From: Pectinatus sottacetonis
GTDB lineage: Bacteria > Bacillota > Negativicutes > Selenomonadales > Selenomonadaceae
Direction: 5' to 3'
Length of the DNA stretch: 64,000 nt
NCBI RefSeq assembly: GCF_015732155.1
Contig: NZ_WIQK01000001.1
Coordinates: 2,428,001-2,492,000 of the forward strand
Below the pieces are notes generated by a model. That model searched no databases and was not told where the DNA came from. It saw nothing but the letters and a program-made list of their open reading frames with translations. A program made the translations under genes and the position numbers. How positions within the stretch are numbered: the first letter of the stretch is position 1; each line of letters begins with the position of its first letter. This document shows, in pieces, positions 8,133 to 15,475 of this stretch.

Positions 8133-9218
8133 ATGCAGGAAAAGACAGTTGCCGTTGCAATGAGCGGCGGTGTAGATAGTTCTACCACGGCAGCAATACT
8201 GCTGGATGAAGGATATAAAGTGTTTGGAATTACTATGGTTTTAAGCGACGAAGGACGGGGATTTTCCAAAGAAGACAGTTATGAAAATTTAAGTTCAGTA
8301 AAAGATGCACATACTGTATGTAAAATGCTTAAAATCAAACATTATGTGGTTGATTTTAAGGATATTTTCAAAAGAGAAGTTTCTGATTATTTTATAAATG
8401 AATATATGGCTGCGCACACTCCTAATCCATGCGTGCGATGTAACCATTATATAAAATTTGGCAGGTTACTAAATGAATGTTTAAAATTAGGCGCTGATTA
8501 TATGGCAACAGGTCATTATGTTTCTATTGAACAAAATAGTGAAGGACGCTATCTTATAAAAAGAGCAGTTGATACGCATAAGGACCAATCGTATGTTTTA
8601 TATCATTTATCACAAGAGGTATTGAAACGGATTATTTTTCCTTTGAGCAAATATACTAAATCCCAAATTCGTGAAATGGCGGCAAATTATAAGCTGCCAG
8701 TTGCTAACAAAAAAGAAAGTCAGGAAATATGTTTTATTCCCAATGATGATTACAAGGCATATCTTAAAGATAATTCGCAGATGCAATTTATACCAGGTAA
8801 TATAGTTGATATAAAAGGAAATAAATTGGGGCGGCATAAGGGACTTTCCCTATATACAATTGGACAGAGAAAAGGTCTGGGAATAGCGTCTCCAGAGCCG
8901 TTGTATGTTATTCGTCTGGATAAGGAAAAAAATGAAGTTGTAGTGGGCAGTAATGACCAAATTTTTTCTCGTGGACTTATGGCAGAGAATTTAAACTGGA
9001 TACCATTTGATAGGCTTAATGAACCATTGAAGACCAAGGCACAAATCCGTTATGGTAAGAATGTTAGTGATGCATTAGTTATGCCACAGGAAAATAATAC
9101 AGCTAAGGTTATTTTTACGCAGCCGCAGCGTGCTGTTACACCGGGGCAATCAGTAGTATTTTATGATAATGATATTCTCTTGGGCGGAGGAATAATAACC
9201 GTGTCCATAAATGAATAA
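8133..9218 (+). CDS. mnmA: tRNA-specific 2-thiouridylase MnmA
   Basis: ATP-dependent thiolation of U34 in tRNA-Lys, Glu and Gln. The protein opens MQEKTVAVAMSGGVDSS with the PP-loop SGGVDSS. The catalytic Cys pair is visible: the first in NPCVRCN and the second in QEICFIPNDDY. The C-terminal SLYTIGQRKGLG segment is also present. The frame extends to a GTG at 8121, but that GTG is part of the AAGGTGAGG ribosome site, so ATG 8133 is the start (361 residues, usual length). The sulfur donor, a cysteine desulfurase, is not encoded in this window. Confidence 0.96.
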   Translation: MQEKTVAVAMSGGVDSSTTAAILLDEGYKVFGITMVLSDEGRGFSKEDSYENLSSVKDAHTVCKMLKIKHYVVDFKDIFKREVSDYFINEYMAAHTPNPCVRCNHYIKFGRLLNECLKLGADYMATGHYVSIEQNSEGRYLIKRAVDTHKDQSYVLYHLSQEVLKRIIFPLSKYTKSQIREMAANYKLPVANKKESQEICFIPNDDYKAYLKDNSQMQFIPGNIVDIKGNKLGRHKGLSLYTIGQRKGLGIASPEPLYVIRLDKEKNEVVVGSNDQIFSRGLMAENLNWIPFDRLNEPLKTKAQIRYGKNVSDALVMPQENNTAKVIFTQPQRAVTPGQSVVFYDNDILLGGGIITVSINE

Positions 9219-9283
9219 AGATTAAAAAATACAAGAAAAACAGAAAAATCTATAAACATATATCCTTTATTACTGGAATAATC

Positions 9284-9312
9284 TTGACATTTTTTTTCTT
9301 TGCTTTTATACT
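9284..9312 (+). promoter_or_regulatory. Strong sigma-A promoter
   Basis: TTGACA (9284-9289), 17-bp spacer, TATACT (9307-9312): a near-consensus promoter. It drives a transcript starting near 9319 with about 185 nt before the HutD-like gene. Confidence 0.8.
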
Positions 9313-9316
9313 TGTT

Positions 9317-9357
9317 ACAAGCAGAGGCGCTTATCAGTATGGGTAAGTGCTTCTTGT
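9317..9357 (+). other. Hairpin at the 5' end of the HutD-like transcript
   Basis: ACAAG (9317-9321) pairs with CTTGT (9353-9357), and GCGCTTA (9327-9333) with TAAGTGC (9344-9350), leaving an asymmetric internal loop CAGAG/TT. It lies exactly at the predicted transcription start, so it may be a 5' stabilising or regulatory hairpin. No U-tract follows. Confidence 0.45.
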
Positions 9358-9503
9358 AGTTTCATTTAATAATACAATAGGTGTTTTGTTTCGCATGTAC
9401 AACAATCGTTTTTATAGTTCATAAGCAAAAAATGAATAACAAAACAAGGTATTATAATGGATTATTTATATAGTAGAAAATTTGTAAATGAGGTGGGATG
9501 ATA

Positions 9504-10073
9504 ATGTCTGTAAAAGTATTTTCTGAGAAGGATTATATAACAACTGAATGGAATGGCGGTAAAACCACACAGATGTATATTTCTCCGAAAAATGAAAACT
9601 ATGGTGAGAGGAATTTTAAGCTGCGTTTGAGTTCAGCAACAATAGCCACACCTATTTCAAAATTCACTGAATTTAATAATATGGATAGAATTTTGATGAC
9701 ACTTGATAATAAAATAGAACTTGAACATGGGGAACATAAAAAAATTATGTTGAATCCATTTGAGCCGCATTATTTTGCTGGTGATAACAAAACTATCAGC
9801 CGGGGGTGTTGTGTAGATTTTAATGTGATGCTGCAAAGAAATTCTTATACAAAAGCAGAACTTTTCCATAATGGGGCGGGTCAATTTGATTTGTACGCTG
9901 ACGCCGATGATTGTTTTTTGTATGTTTATGAGGGCAGTTACAAAGTAATAACTAAGAATGGTAATTATTCATTAGATGCATCTCAACTTATGCATTTAGG
10001 TGATTTTTCTGCTGGTAAGATAATACGCAGTAATATTCATTCTAAAATGGTAGTTTGCAAAATAAACTGGTAA
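9504..10073 (+). CDS. HutD/Ves family protein
   Basis: A 189-residue cupin-like protein of the HutD/Ves family. Characteristic segments are TEWNGGKTTQMYISP near the N-terminus (family pattern W-x-G-G-x-T), MDRILMTLDN (pattern DR-x-L-x-L) and FEPHYFAGD. Some family members sit in histidine utilisation operons, but no hut genes are nearby, so the ligand is unknown. ATG 9504 is preferred to ATG 9498 because the AGGTGGG ribosome site (9491-9497) abuts the latter. An RpiR-type regulator follows after 290 bp. The gene has its own near-consensus promoter and a leader hairpin. Confidence 0.7.
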   Translation: MSVKVFSEKDYITTEWNGGKTTQMYISPKNENYGERNFKLRLSSATIATPISKFTEFNNMDRILMTLDNKIELEHGEHKKIMLNPFEPHYFAGDNKTISRGCCVDFNVMLQRNSYTKAELFHNGAGQFDLYADADDCFLYVYEGSYKVITKNGNYSLDASQLMHLGDFSAGKIIRSNIHSKMVVCKINW

Positions 10074-10363
10074 AATATTATGGTAGTTAATATGCTATAA
10101 TATTTTTAAATATAGTTATTTCGTCATAAAAAGATAGTAAGTTCATAATGTCTAAATATGAGTATGTTTGTATATAATAGATTGTCTAAACGGAGACTGC
10201 TTATGGTAATATCTTTTTGTACTTTGCTACTGGCATATTATTATAAATATGAAGAAAACGTTATAGTTTAATTGCTTTGTCAATGCAGTTTTTGTAAATA
10301 TTTTATGATACAATAAGTATTAATAGAAATATAATAATTATATTATTAATAAAGGGAGCAGGT

Positions 10364-11224
10364 ATGGGGAAAAATATAGAAACCTTTGAACAATTAACAA
10401 ATATGCTTAAATACATTGCTGATATGTCTCCAACTTATAAGAAGATTGCGATATATATAAATGATAACTATTTACAAATTGTATTTATGACGACCAATGA
10501 ATTAGCTGAGCAGGTAGGAGTAAGTCAAGGAAGTATATCTAGATTTTTTATGGCACTTGGTTACAGAGGGTATAATGATTTTTTACAAAATCTGCAAAAT
10601 ATTGTCAGTAAAGAGCTGACAGCACCTAAAAGATTACAATTTAGTGAGAAACATGGTATTAAGGATAAATATATGCATTCTATATTTGATAATGAATTGG
10701 CAAATATGGAAAAACTTGGTGGTATTATGCAAACAAATACTTACCATGAAATTGTTAATATGATTGCATCTGATAAACAGATAGTACTATTATCAGCTAG
10801 AATGTCCGCAACTATTGTTCCTTATGTTAGTTATATATTGAACAAAATGCGGGATAAAGTCTGCTATTATACACCAGCTTCACCTCAATGGGATACGCTA
10901 GAGCTTATGGATACGACGGCAGTAAATATAATGCCAGTTATGTTTCCACGTTATCCCAGAATATTAGTAGAAAAATGTCAGAGACTTAAATCTAAAGGAT
11001 TTGACCTTTATGGGATTACGGATAGTGAATTTTCACCACTAATCGAATGCAGTCGAGCTGCTGTATGTGTACCATTGACGGTATCATCTATTTTTGACAT
11101 TTATAGTACACCAATGATTTTTTTCAATATTTTATTACGTGACGCTGCTAAAAAAATGCCAAAACTTTCGCGAAGAATGGACCAAATAGAAAAAACAGAG
11201 CTAGAAAATAAAGTATACTATTAA
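10364..11224 (+). CDS. MurR/RpiR family transcriptional regulator
   Basis: A 286-residue regulator with an N-terminal HTH_6 domain (residues 1-80; TTNELAEQVGVSQGSISRF is the recognition region and LGYRGYNDF the typical end) and a C-terminal SIS sugar-phosphate-binding domain (about 120-260, with IVLLSARMSATIVPYVSYIL at its start). Such proteins sense phosphosugars. The expected sugar genes are not adjacent, so the target is unknown; the HutD-like gene upstream is the nearest candidate partner. AAAGGGAGCAGGT precedes ATG 10364. A terminator lies about 170 bp after the stop. Confidence 0.85.
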   Translation: MGKNIETFEQLTNMLKYIADMSPTYKKIAIYINDNYLQIVFMTTNELAEQVGVSQGSISRFFMALGYRGYNDFLQNLQNIVSKELTAPKRLQFSEKHGIKDKYMHSIFDNELANMEKLGGIMQTNTYHEIVNMIASDKQIVLLSARMSATIVPYVSYILNKMRDKVCYYTPASPQWDTLELMDTTAVNIMPVMFPRYPRILVEKCQRLKSKGFDLYGITDSEFSPLIECSRAAVCVPLTVSSIFDIYSTPMIFFNILLRDAAKKMPKLSRRMDQIEKTELENKVYY

Positions 11225-11281
11225 TAACTATAGTGTTTATCTATAAATTTAGATAAGATGTCACATATAATTAAAAAAATT

Positions 11282-11350
11282 TAACTTTTTGTGGACAGAA
11301 TTCTCCCACTTCAAATGCCGCAGGAGGCATTAAGTGTGGGAGCATATCAT
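11282..11350 (+). repeat. Dispersed hairpin repeat, copy A
   Basis: Begins TAACTTTTTGTGG and contains a stem of CTCCCACTTCAAATGCC against GGCATTAAGTG-TGGGAG with loop GCAGGA (hairpin 11303-11342). A second copy in opposite orientation lies at 54533-54602. The two share about 80-85% identity over about 65 bases by eye, including the flank before the hairpin. The architecture resembles the ends of IS200/IS605-type elements or the 3' end of their associated RNA; no transposase or tnpB is present. Confidence 0.7.
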
Positions 11351-11391
11351 AGTTGGATCTTTGTAAAACATCTGTTCTTATATTATTTATG

Positions 11392-11440
11392 AAGACAAAG
11401 AAGCTTGTAAATAAATTATTTCAGCTTCCTTGTCTTTTTT
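11392..11440 (+). terminator. Terminator after the RpiR gene and repeat A
   Basis: AAGACAAAGAAGC pairs with GCTTCCTTGTCTT (one mismatch) and is followed by TTTTTATT. The rest of the 11225-11617 gap holds only repeat A and AT-rich sequence. Confidence 0.7.
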
Positions 11441-11617
11441 ATTGAGTGAAATTTACTCTTAAGTGTATTTATAATCACTATGCATTTTTTTTATCTGAGT
11501 AAAGACGATAGGGAAATCATATTAACTAGCGCAACAAGAATATAATATGTTAATATATATAATATATAAGAATAATTTTATTAAACTTATAGATAATATT
11601 TATATAAGGAGACAATT

Positions 11618-11971
11618 ATGATTTGTCAGAAATGTAATAGAGAAATTGGTAATAATAGATATTGTCCATATTGTGGGCATGATAATAATATTTCAATAAT
11701 GTCAAAACGGGAAAAAGAAAATTATACTGGGATTACAATTGATGGGGCCGACAATCGGATTCATAGCGGCAGGAACAGAAGACGTGGTCGGAAAACGTTT
11801 TTTTCCCAAGCATGGAATCTGTCAACCGGTAATAATATGCTATCACGGATTATTTGGGGAATAGGGATAGTGGCGATAATATCATTTATAATATTTGTGG
11901 CATTGCCTTTTTTATCTATAGCTGTTTTGTCAATTATAGTAGTATGGATCATTTTTAAAATGCTGCGGTAA
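11618..11971 (+). CDS. Zinc-ribbon membrane protein
   Basis: A 117-residue protein opening MICQKCNREIGNNRYCPYCG, a CxxC-x10-CxxC zinc ribbon. A basic linker (RNRRRGRK near residue 55) is followed by a hydrophobic region from about residue 80 to 115 that could form two close membrane helices. The ribbon would face the cytoplasm. Proteins of this plan are common in Firmicutes and mostly uncharacterised. SD AAGGAGACAATT precedes the ATG. A second zinc-ribbon membrane protein with a different C-terminal part lies at 51705. Confidence 0.65.
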   Translation: MICQKCNREIGNNRYCPYCGHDNNISIMSKREKENYTGITIDGADNRIHSGRNRRRGRKTFFSQAWNLSTGNNMLSRIIWGIGIVAIISFIIFVALPFLSIAVLSIIVVWIIFKMLR

Positions 11972-12021
11972 TATCAGAATATGATTATTATAAATAATGA
12001 CTGGGAAACGGAGCATGGAGG

Positions 12022-12831
12022 ATGATTTATATTATTTTGCTGATATTATTTATAATATTAGTGATCTTTTTTTACCAGAAGGCACATTTATATGTGCCTA
12101 TATTAATGTATCACCGGATTGCTGAAGTAACTGGGGACAGAAATAGTCTGCCAGAGAATAAATTTATATGGCAGTTAGAATATTTGCATGCAAATGGATT
12201 TCATACTATAACACCGGAGATGTTATATGACTTTTATACTACAGGCATAAAACTCCCGCGAAAACCTATATTACTGACTTTTGATGATGGATATAAAGAT
12301 ACATTTACAGTAGCACTGCCTTTGCTGAAAAAATATAATATGACCGCGGTTGTTTTTCCTATAGGAAACTGGGTAGGCAAAAAAAATAAATGGGAAAATT
12401 TTGGCAAGCAGGAAACTACGACGATGACATGGAATGAATTGATCTTATGGCAGAAAAATGGACAGTCATCAGCGTCCCATACCATGGAACATCCATTTCT
12501 AACGAATTGTTCAGAACCGCAGCTCCTTGCAGAATTAGTTAATAGTAAAAAAATTTTAGAAGACAAGTTAAATTCCCATATGGATTTTTTGTGTTATCCC
12601 TACGGAAACTTTAATTCAGCTGTTATTTCTATGGCAAAACAGGCCGGTTATAAAGCTGCTTTTGCTATTTTTGAAGGCGTTAATTTGTCGCGACCTGATT
12701 TATTTGCCCTGCCGCGAATTCCTATTCCAGCACATCAGTCAAAGTGGGAATTTAAACTAAAAGTAAGCTGTCTGTTTTTACTTTTTGTCGCTATGCGTAA
12801 ATGGGAAAGAAAGATAAAACAATGGCGTTAA
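12022..12831 (+). CDS. Membrane-anchored polysaccharide deacetylase
   Basis: A carbohydrate esterase family 4 (NodB-like) enzyme of 269 residues that probably N-deacetylates a cell-wall or extracellular polysaccharide. An N-terminal hydrophobic segment (about 1-18) anchors it outside the membrane. The catalytic motif is LLTFDDGYKD near residue 88 (catalytic and metal Asp pair), with SHTMEHPFL as the HxxxH metal site and the later segment LCYPYGNFN. It follows the zinc-ribbon gene by 50 bp. The substrate is unknown; a related paralogue lies at 57917. Confidence 0.9.
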   Translation: MIYIILLILFIILVIFFYQKAHLYVPILMYHRIAEVTGDRNSLPENKFIWQLEYLHANGFHTITPEMLYDFYTTGIKLPRKPILLTFDDGYKDTFTVALPLLKKYNMTAVVFPIGNWVGKKNKWENFGKQETTTMTWNELILWQKNGQSSASHTMEHPFLTNCSEPQLLAELVNSKKILEDKLNSHMDFLCYPYGNFNSAVISMAKQAGYKAAFAIFEGVNLSRPDLFALPRIPIPAHQSKWEFKLKVSCLFLLFVAMRKWERKIKQWR

Positions 12832-12862
12832 AATTATCAGTATAAAGAGCAGGCAAATATTT

Positions 12863-13351
12863 TTATTTGTCATTCTCGTGGAAAACCTGTCCTTCGATTA
12901 CGAAAGTTTTCTCTTTTAGTTCATCTATCATACTTTCTATAGGAGATGTTTGATGATTTAGCCACCATAATACATCATCTTGTTTACAGAATCTGGCAAT
13001 AGTCCTGTTACGGTAATGATTAAAGGTATGTTCTTCCTGTATACTGCTGAACCCATGGACTCGGGATAATTTATCGAACATATCGTCAAGACCGGATAAT
13101 TTATCATGGCGTATTTTTTCAGCATGTTTTATGATTTTTTTATCTTGATGTACTAATGGTGGACATAATTTAGCAATAGAATCCATCCGCAGTTTTTTTG
13201 CCTCCTGTAGAGCCTGTTCTTTTTGTCGGCGGCATTTGGGACATAATTGATTTTTATAGTTTTGTATTATGGCCGCTTTTATTTTTATGTCATCCGGCAA
13301 ATTAACAAGTAGTTTATGACCGCATTTTAACTCAATAAGAGTGTTTGCCAT
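12863..13351 (-). CDS. Uncharacterised protein with CxH...CxxC motif
   Basis: I do not recognise this 162-residue protein. The N-terminus carries ELKCGHK and, about 28 residues later, LCPKCRRQK, together a possible CxH-CxxC zinc site. The middle is strongly basic and charged with probable helices (KEQALQEAKKLRMDS and KKIIKHAEKIRHDK), and the C-terminal half contains DDVLWWLNHQ. No signal peptide or membrane segment is seen, so it is probably cytosolic. ATG 13351 has a good AAAGGAG site. It lies on the opposite strand between the deacetylase and the GH18 gene. Confidence 0.6.
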   Translation of the reverse strand: MANTLIELKCGHKLLVNLPDDIKIKAAIIQNYKNQLCPKCRRQKEQALQEAKKLRMDSIAKLCPPLVHQDKKIIKHAEKIRHDKLSGLDDMFDKLSRVHGFSSIQEEHTFNHYRNRTIARFCKQDDVLWWLNHQTSPIESMIDELKEKTFVIEGQVFHENDK

Positions 13352-13534
13352 GAAAAAGGCTCCTTTATTATATAAAAAGATACTTATTTAATGCTATTAG
13401 CTGATGGAAAATTTTGTATAAGCAGTGTGCGTTTGAAAGAGATAATGAATTTATATTATCAGTTATGACAATAAAATATTTGTGGGGAGAACAGGTATAT
13501 ATCCTGATTTAATATATGATATTGCCGTACAATA

Positions 13535-14566
13535 ATGAAAATGAAAAAAATATTAATAATATGTATGATGTTTTTGGCAGTTACTTCCATAGGTTATGCT
13601 AAAAACATAAATGACAATAGTAAAATAAATTTAGTTTGGCAGCCTACCTTTGAAAAAGCAAATGATTTATCGGTTCATTCTAAAATAACAGGAGTAAATG
13701 TAGTTTCACCTTCATTTTTTACGATAGTCAATAAGAATGGCTTTATAAAAAATGATATCAATGATAAATATATAAAGGGCGTACGTAAAAGGGGATATAA
13801 GATATGGCCTTTGGTAAGTAATAATTTTGATAAAAATGTGACACATGAATTTTTACATGATGATGATGCCCGTGCATATATTATTCGCCAGCTTATATTC
13901 TATGCAGAGAAAGATAAGTTTGATGGATATAATATTGATTTTGAAAATATTTATGAAGCTGACAGGGATATTCTAGTTGACTTTATCAAGCAGCTGGCAG
14001 AAGCTATGCATAAAAATGGATTAATATTATCCATAGATGTTACAGTTCCTTCCGATGACCCTGTATGGTCTAAATGTTATGATCGAAAAAAGCTAGCAGA
14101 CTATGCTGATTATATAGTCTTGATGGCTTATGATGAACACAGCAGAGTATCAAAAGTCAGTGGGTCTGTGGCATCGATCGGATGGGTGGAAACAGGAATC
14201 AAAAATACTTTAAAGCAAGGAGTTCCTGCAGAAAAATTAATTTTGGGTGTACCTTTATATATGCGTTTATGGCAGGAAAAAAACGGAGAGCTTTTGGTAA
14301 AAACATTAACTATGCCTGATGCAGAAAAACTTATCAAGCAGAACAATATACAACCACAATGGGATAAATCTGCTGGACAATATTATTTTTCTTATCGTGA
14401 TCTGGCGAATCATCAATATTTTGTTTGGCAGGAAAATGCTGCATCTCTAAAATTAAAGCTGTTATTGATAAAAAAATATAATATGGCAGGTTTTGCAAGC
14501 TGGCGAAAGGGCTTTGAAACGAAGGATATCTGGCCGTTGTTTGCGCAGTTTATAAACGATAATTGA
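13535..14566 (+). CDS. Secreted glycoside hydrolase family 18 protein
   Basis: A 343-residue exported protein with a signal peptide (MKMKKILIICMMFLAVTSIG, likely cut after GYA) and one GH18 domain. The catalytic motif DGYNIDFENI (DxxDxDxE, near residue 129) is intact, and YIVLMAYDEH and the final FASWRKG segment match the YaaH/chitinase-like subgroup acting on N-acetylglucosamine polymers such as peptidoglycan. There is no LysM domain. The ribosome site is weak, so ATG 13541 is an alternative start. Neighbouring deacetylase and envelope genes fit a cell-wall role. Confidence 0.88.
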   Translation: MKMKKILIICMMFLAVTSIGYAKNINDNSKINLVWQPTFEKANDLSVHSKITGVNVVSPSFFTIVNKNGFIKNDINDKYIKGVRKRGYKIWPLVSNNFDKNVTHEFLHDDDARAYIIRQLIFYAEKDKFDGYNIDFENIYEADRDILVDFIKQLAEAMHKNGLILSIDVTVPSDDPVWSKCYDRKKLADYADYIVLMAYDEHSRVSKVSGSVASIGWVETGIKNTLKQGVPAEKLILGVPLYMRLWQEKNGELLVKTLTMPDAEKLIKQNNIQPQWDKSAGQYYFSYRDLANHQYFVWQENAASLKLKLLLIKKYNMAGFASWRKGFETKDIWPLFAQFINDN

Positions 14567-14671
14567 TGAGGTTGTGATTATTTATATTTGGCAGAATCAA
14601 CTATTGATTTATGGCTGATGACAAGTGTTTTTCAGGGGAAAAAGTTGCTGTAAATTCATTAATATAAATTC

Positions 14672-14700
14672 TTGCTTTTATTAATAATATCTCTTATAAT
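14672..14700 (+). promoter_or_regulatory. Possible promoter of the spe leader
   Basis: TTGCTT (14672-14677), 17-bp spacer, TATAAT (14695-14700). If used, the spe transcript would have a leader of about 480 nt. Confidence 0.6.
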
Positions 14701-14706
14701 AAAGAT

Positions 14707-15189
14707 AATTAATTGTTAATTTTATGAGAGTGTTTAAGGCATATAATTTAGTTGTAGTGCATAACATCATAAATTACAATCGTCTGAAAGATATAATAGA
14801 AAGTCCAGTGTGAGCAGAATTGTTGATGGCTTTACAAACTAAAGTCGATCACAACGGACAGTGATATATTATCACTTTATTGATTACTAATTTTATTGAT
14901 ATTAATATCATTATATTGATATGCTCAAAATATATTATAGCATATCAATAGCGCATTGATAAATGAAACCAATCGTAAGTTTTGTTTGAATTTAGGTTTG
15001 TTTATAGAGAATTTTGCGTATTAACGCGTTGCTTGTTAAATGGTCAATAAGAGTATTAAAAGTAATTTTCTGCTATATAGACTCTGGCTCATAATTGGAA
15101 TATCAAGGGTGATATTCTGAAAAAACTCAGGTAAACGGCAGTACACGCAGTTTATCTGAGTTTTATTTTGCGGAAAAGAGGTCGTTGTA
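14707..15189 (+). ncRNA. Candidate structured leader of the spe operon
   Basis: A gene-free stretch with several inverted repeats in order. A stem-loop is closed by GTCC/GGAC around 14802-14863, with an inner GGCTTT/AAAGTC stem. AGTGATA-TAT-TATCACT (near 14861-14877) is a hairpin. TGATATTAATATCA is a 14-nt perfect palindrome near 14897-14910. A 12-bp stem (14914-14925 with 14939-14950) follows, then GAATATCA-AGGG-TGATATTC (15098-15117) and a terminator hairpin just before speD. I could not match it to a known riboswitch class. No credible ORF is seen. Confidence 0.35.
15125..15169 (+). terminator. Terminator or attenuator before speD
   Basis: ACTCAGGTAAAC (15125-15136) pairs with GTTTATCTGAGT (15150-15161), one G-U, 13-nt loop, followed by TTTATTTT. 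It ends about 20 bp before the speD start, so it would stop transcripts entering the operon unless antiterminated or the promoter lies inside. Confidence 0.7.
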
Positions 15190-15475
15190 TTGAAGGAAAA
15201 ATTAAAATTATACGGCTTTAATAATTTAACGAAGGCACTTAGCTTTAACATTTATGATGTATGTTATGCCAAGACACCCCGGGAACAAAAGGACTATGTA
15301 AAATATATTGGTGAGCAGTATAATTCTGAACGATTGACGAAAATACTGACCCATGTTACTGAAATGATCGGGGCAAAGGTACTTCATATTGCTAAACAGG
15401 ATTATGATCCTCAAGGTGCTAGTGTAACGATGCTGATTGCCAATAAGAGCATGTCAAGAGAGGCTTATGTAGATG

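Noticed and set aside
9321-9345. AGAGGCGC...AGTA resembling the first block of a lysine riboswitch
   Set aside because: The remaining conserved helices and the long aptamer (about 170 nt) are absent, and the downstream gene is not lysine-related.
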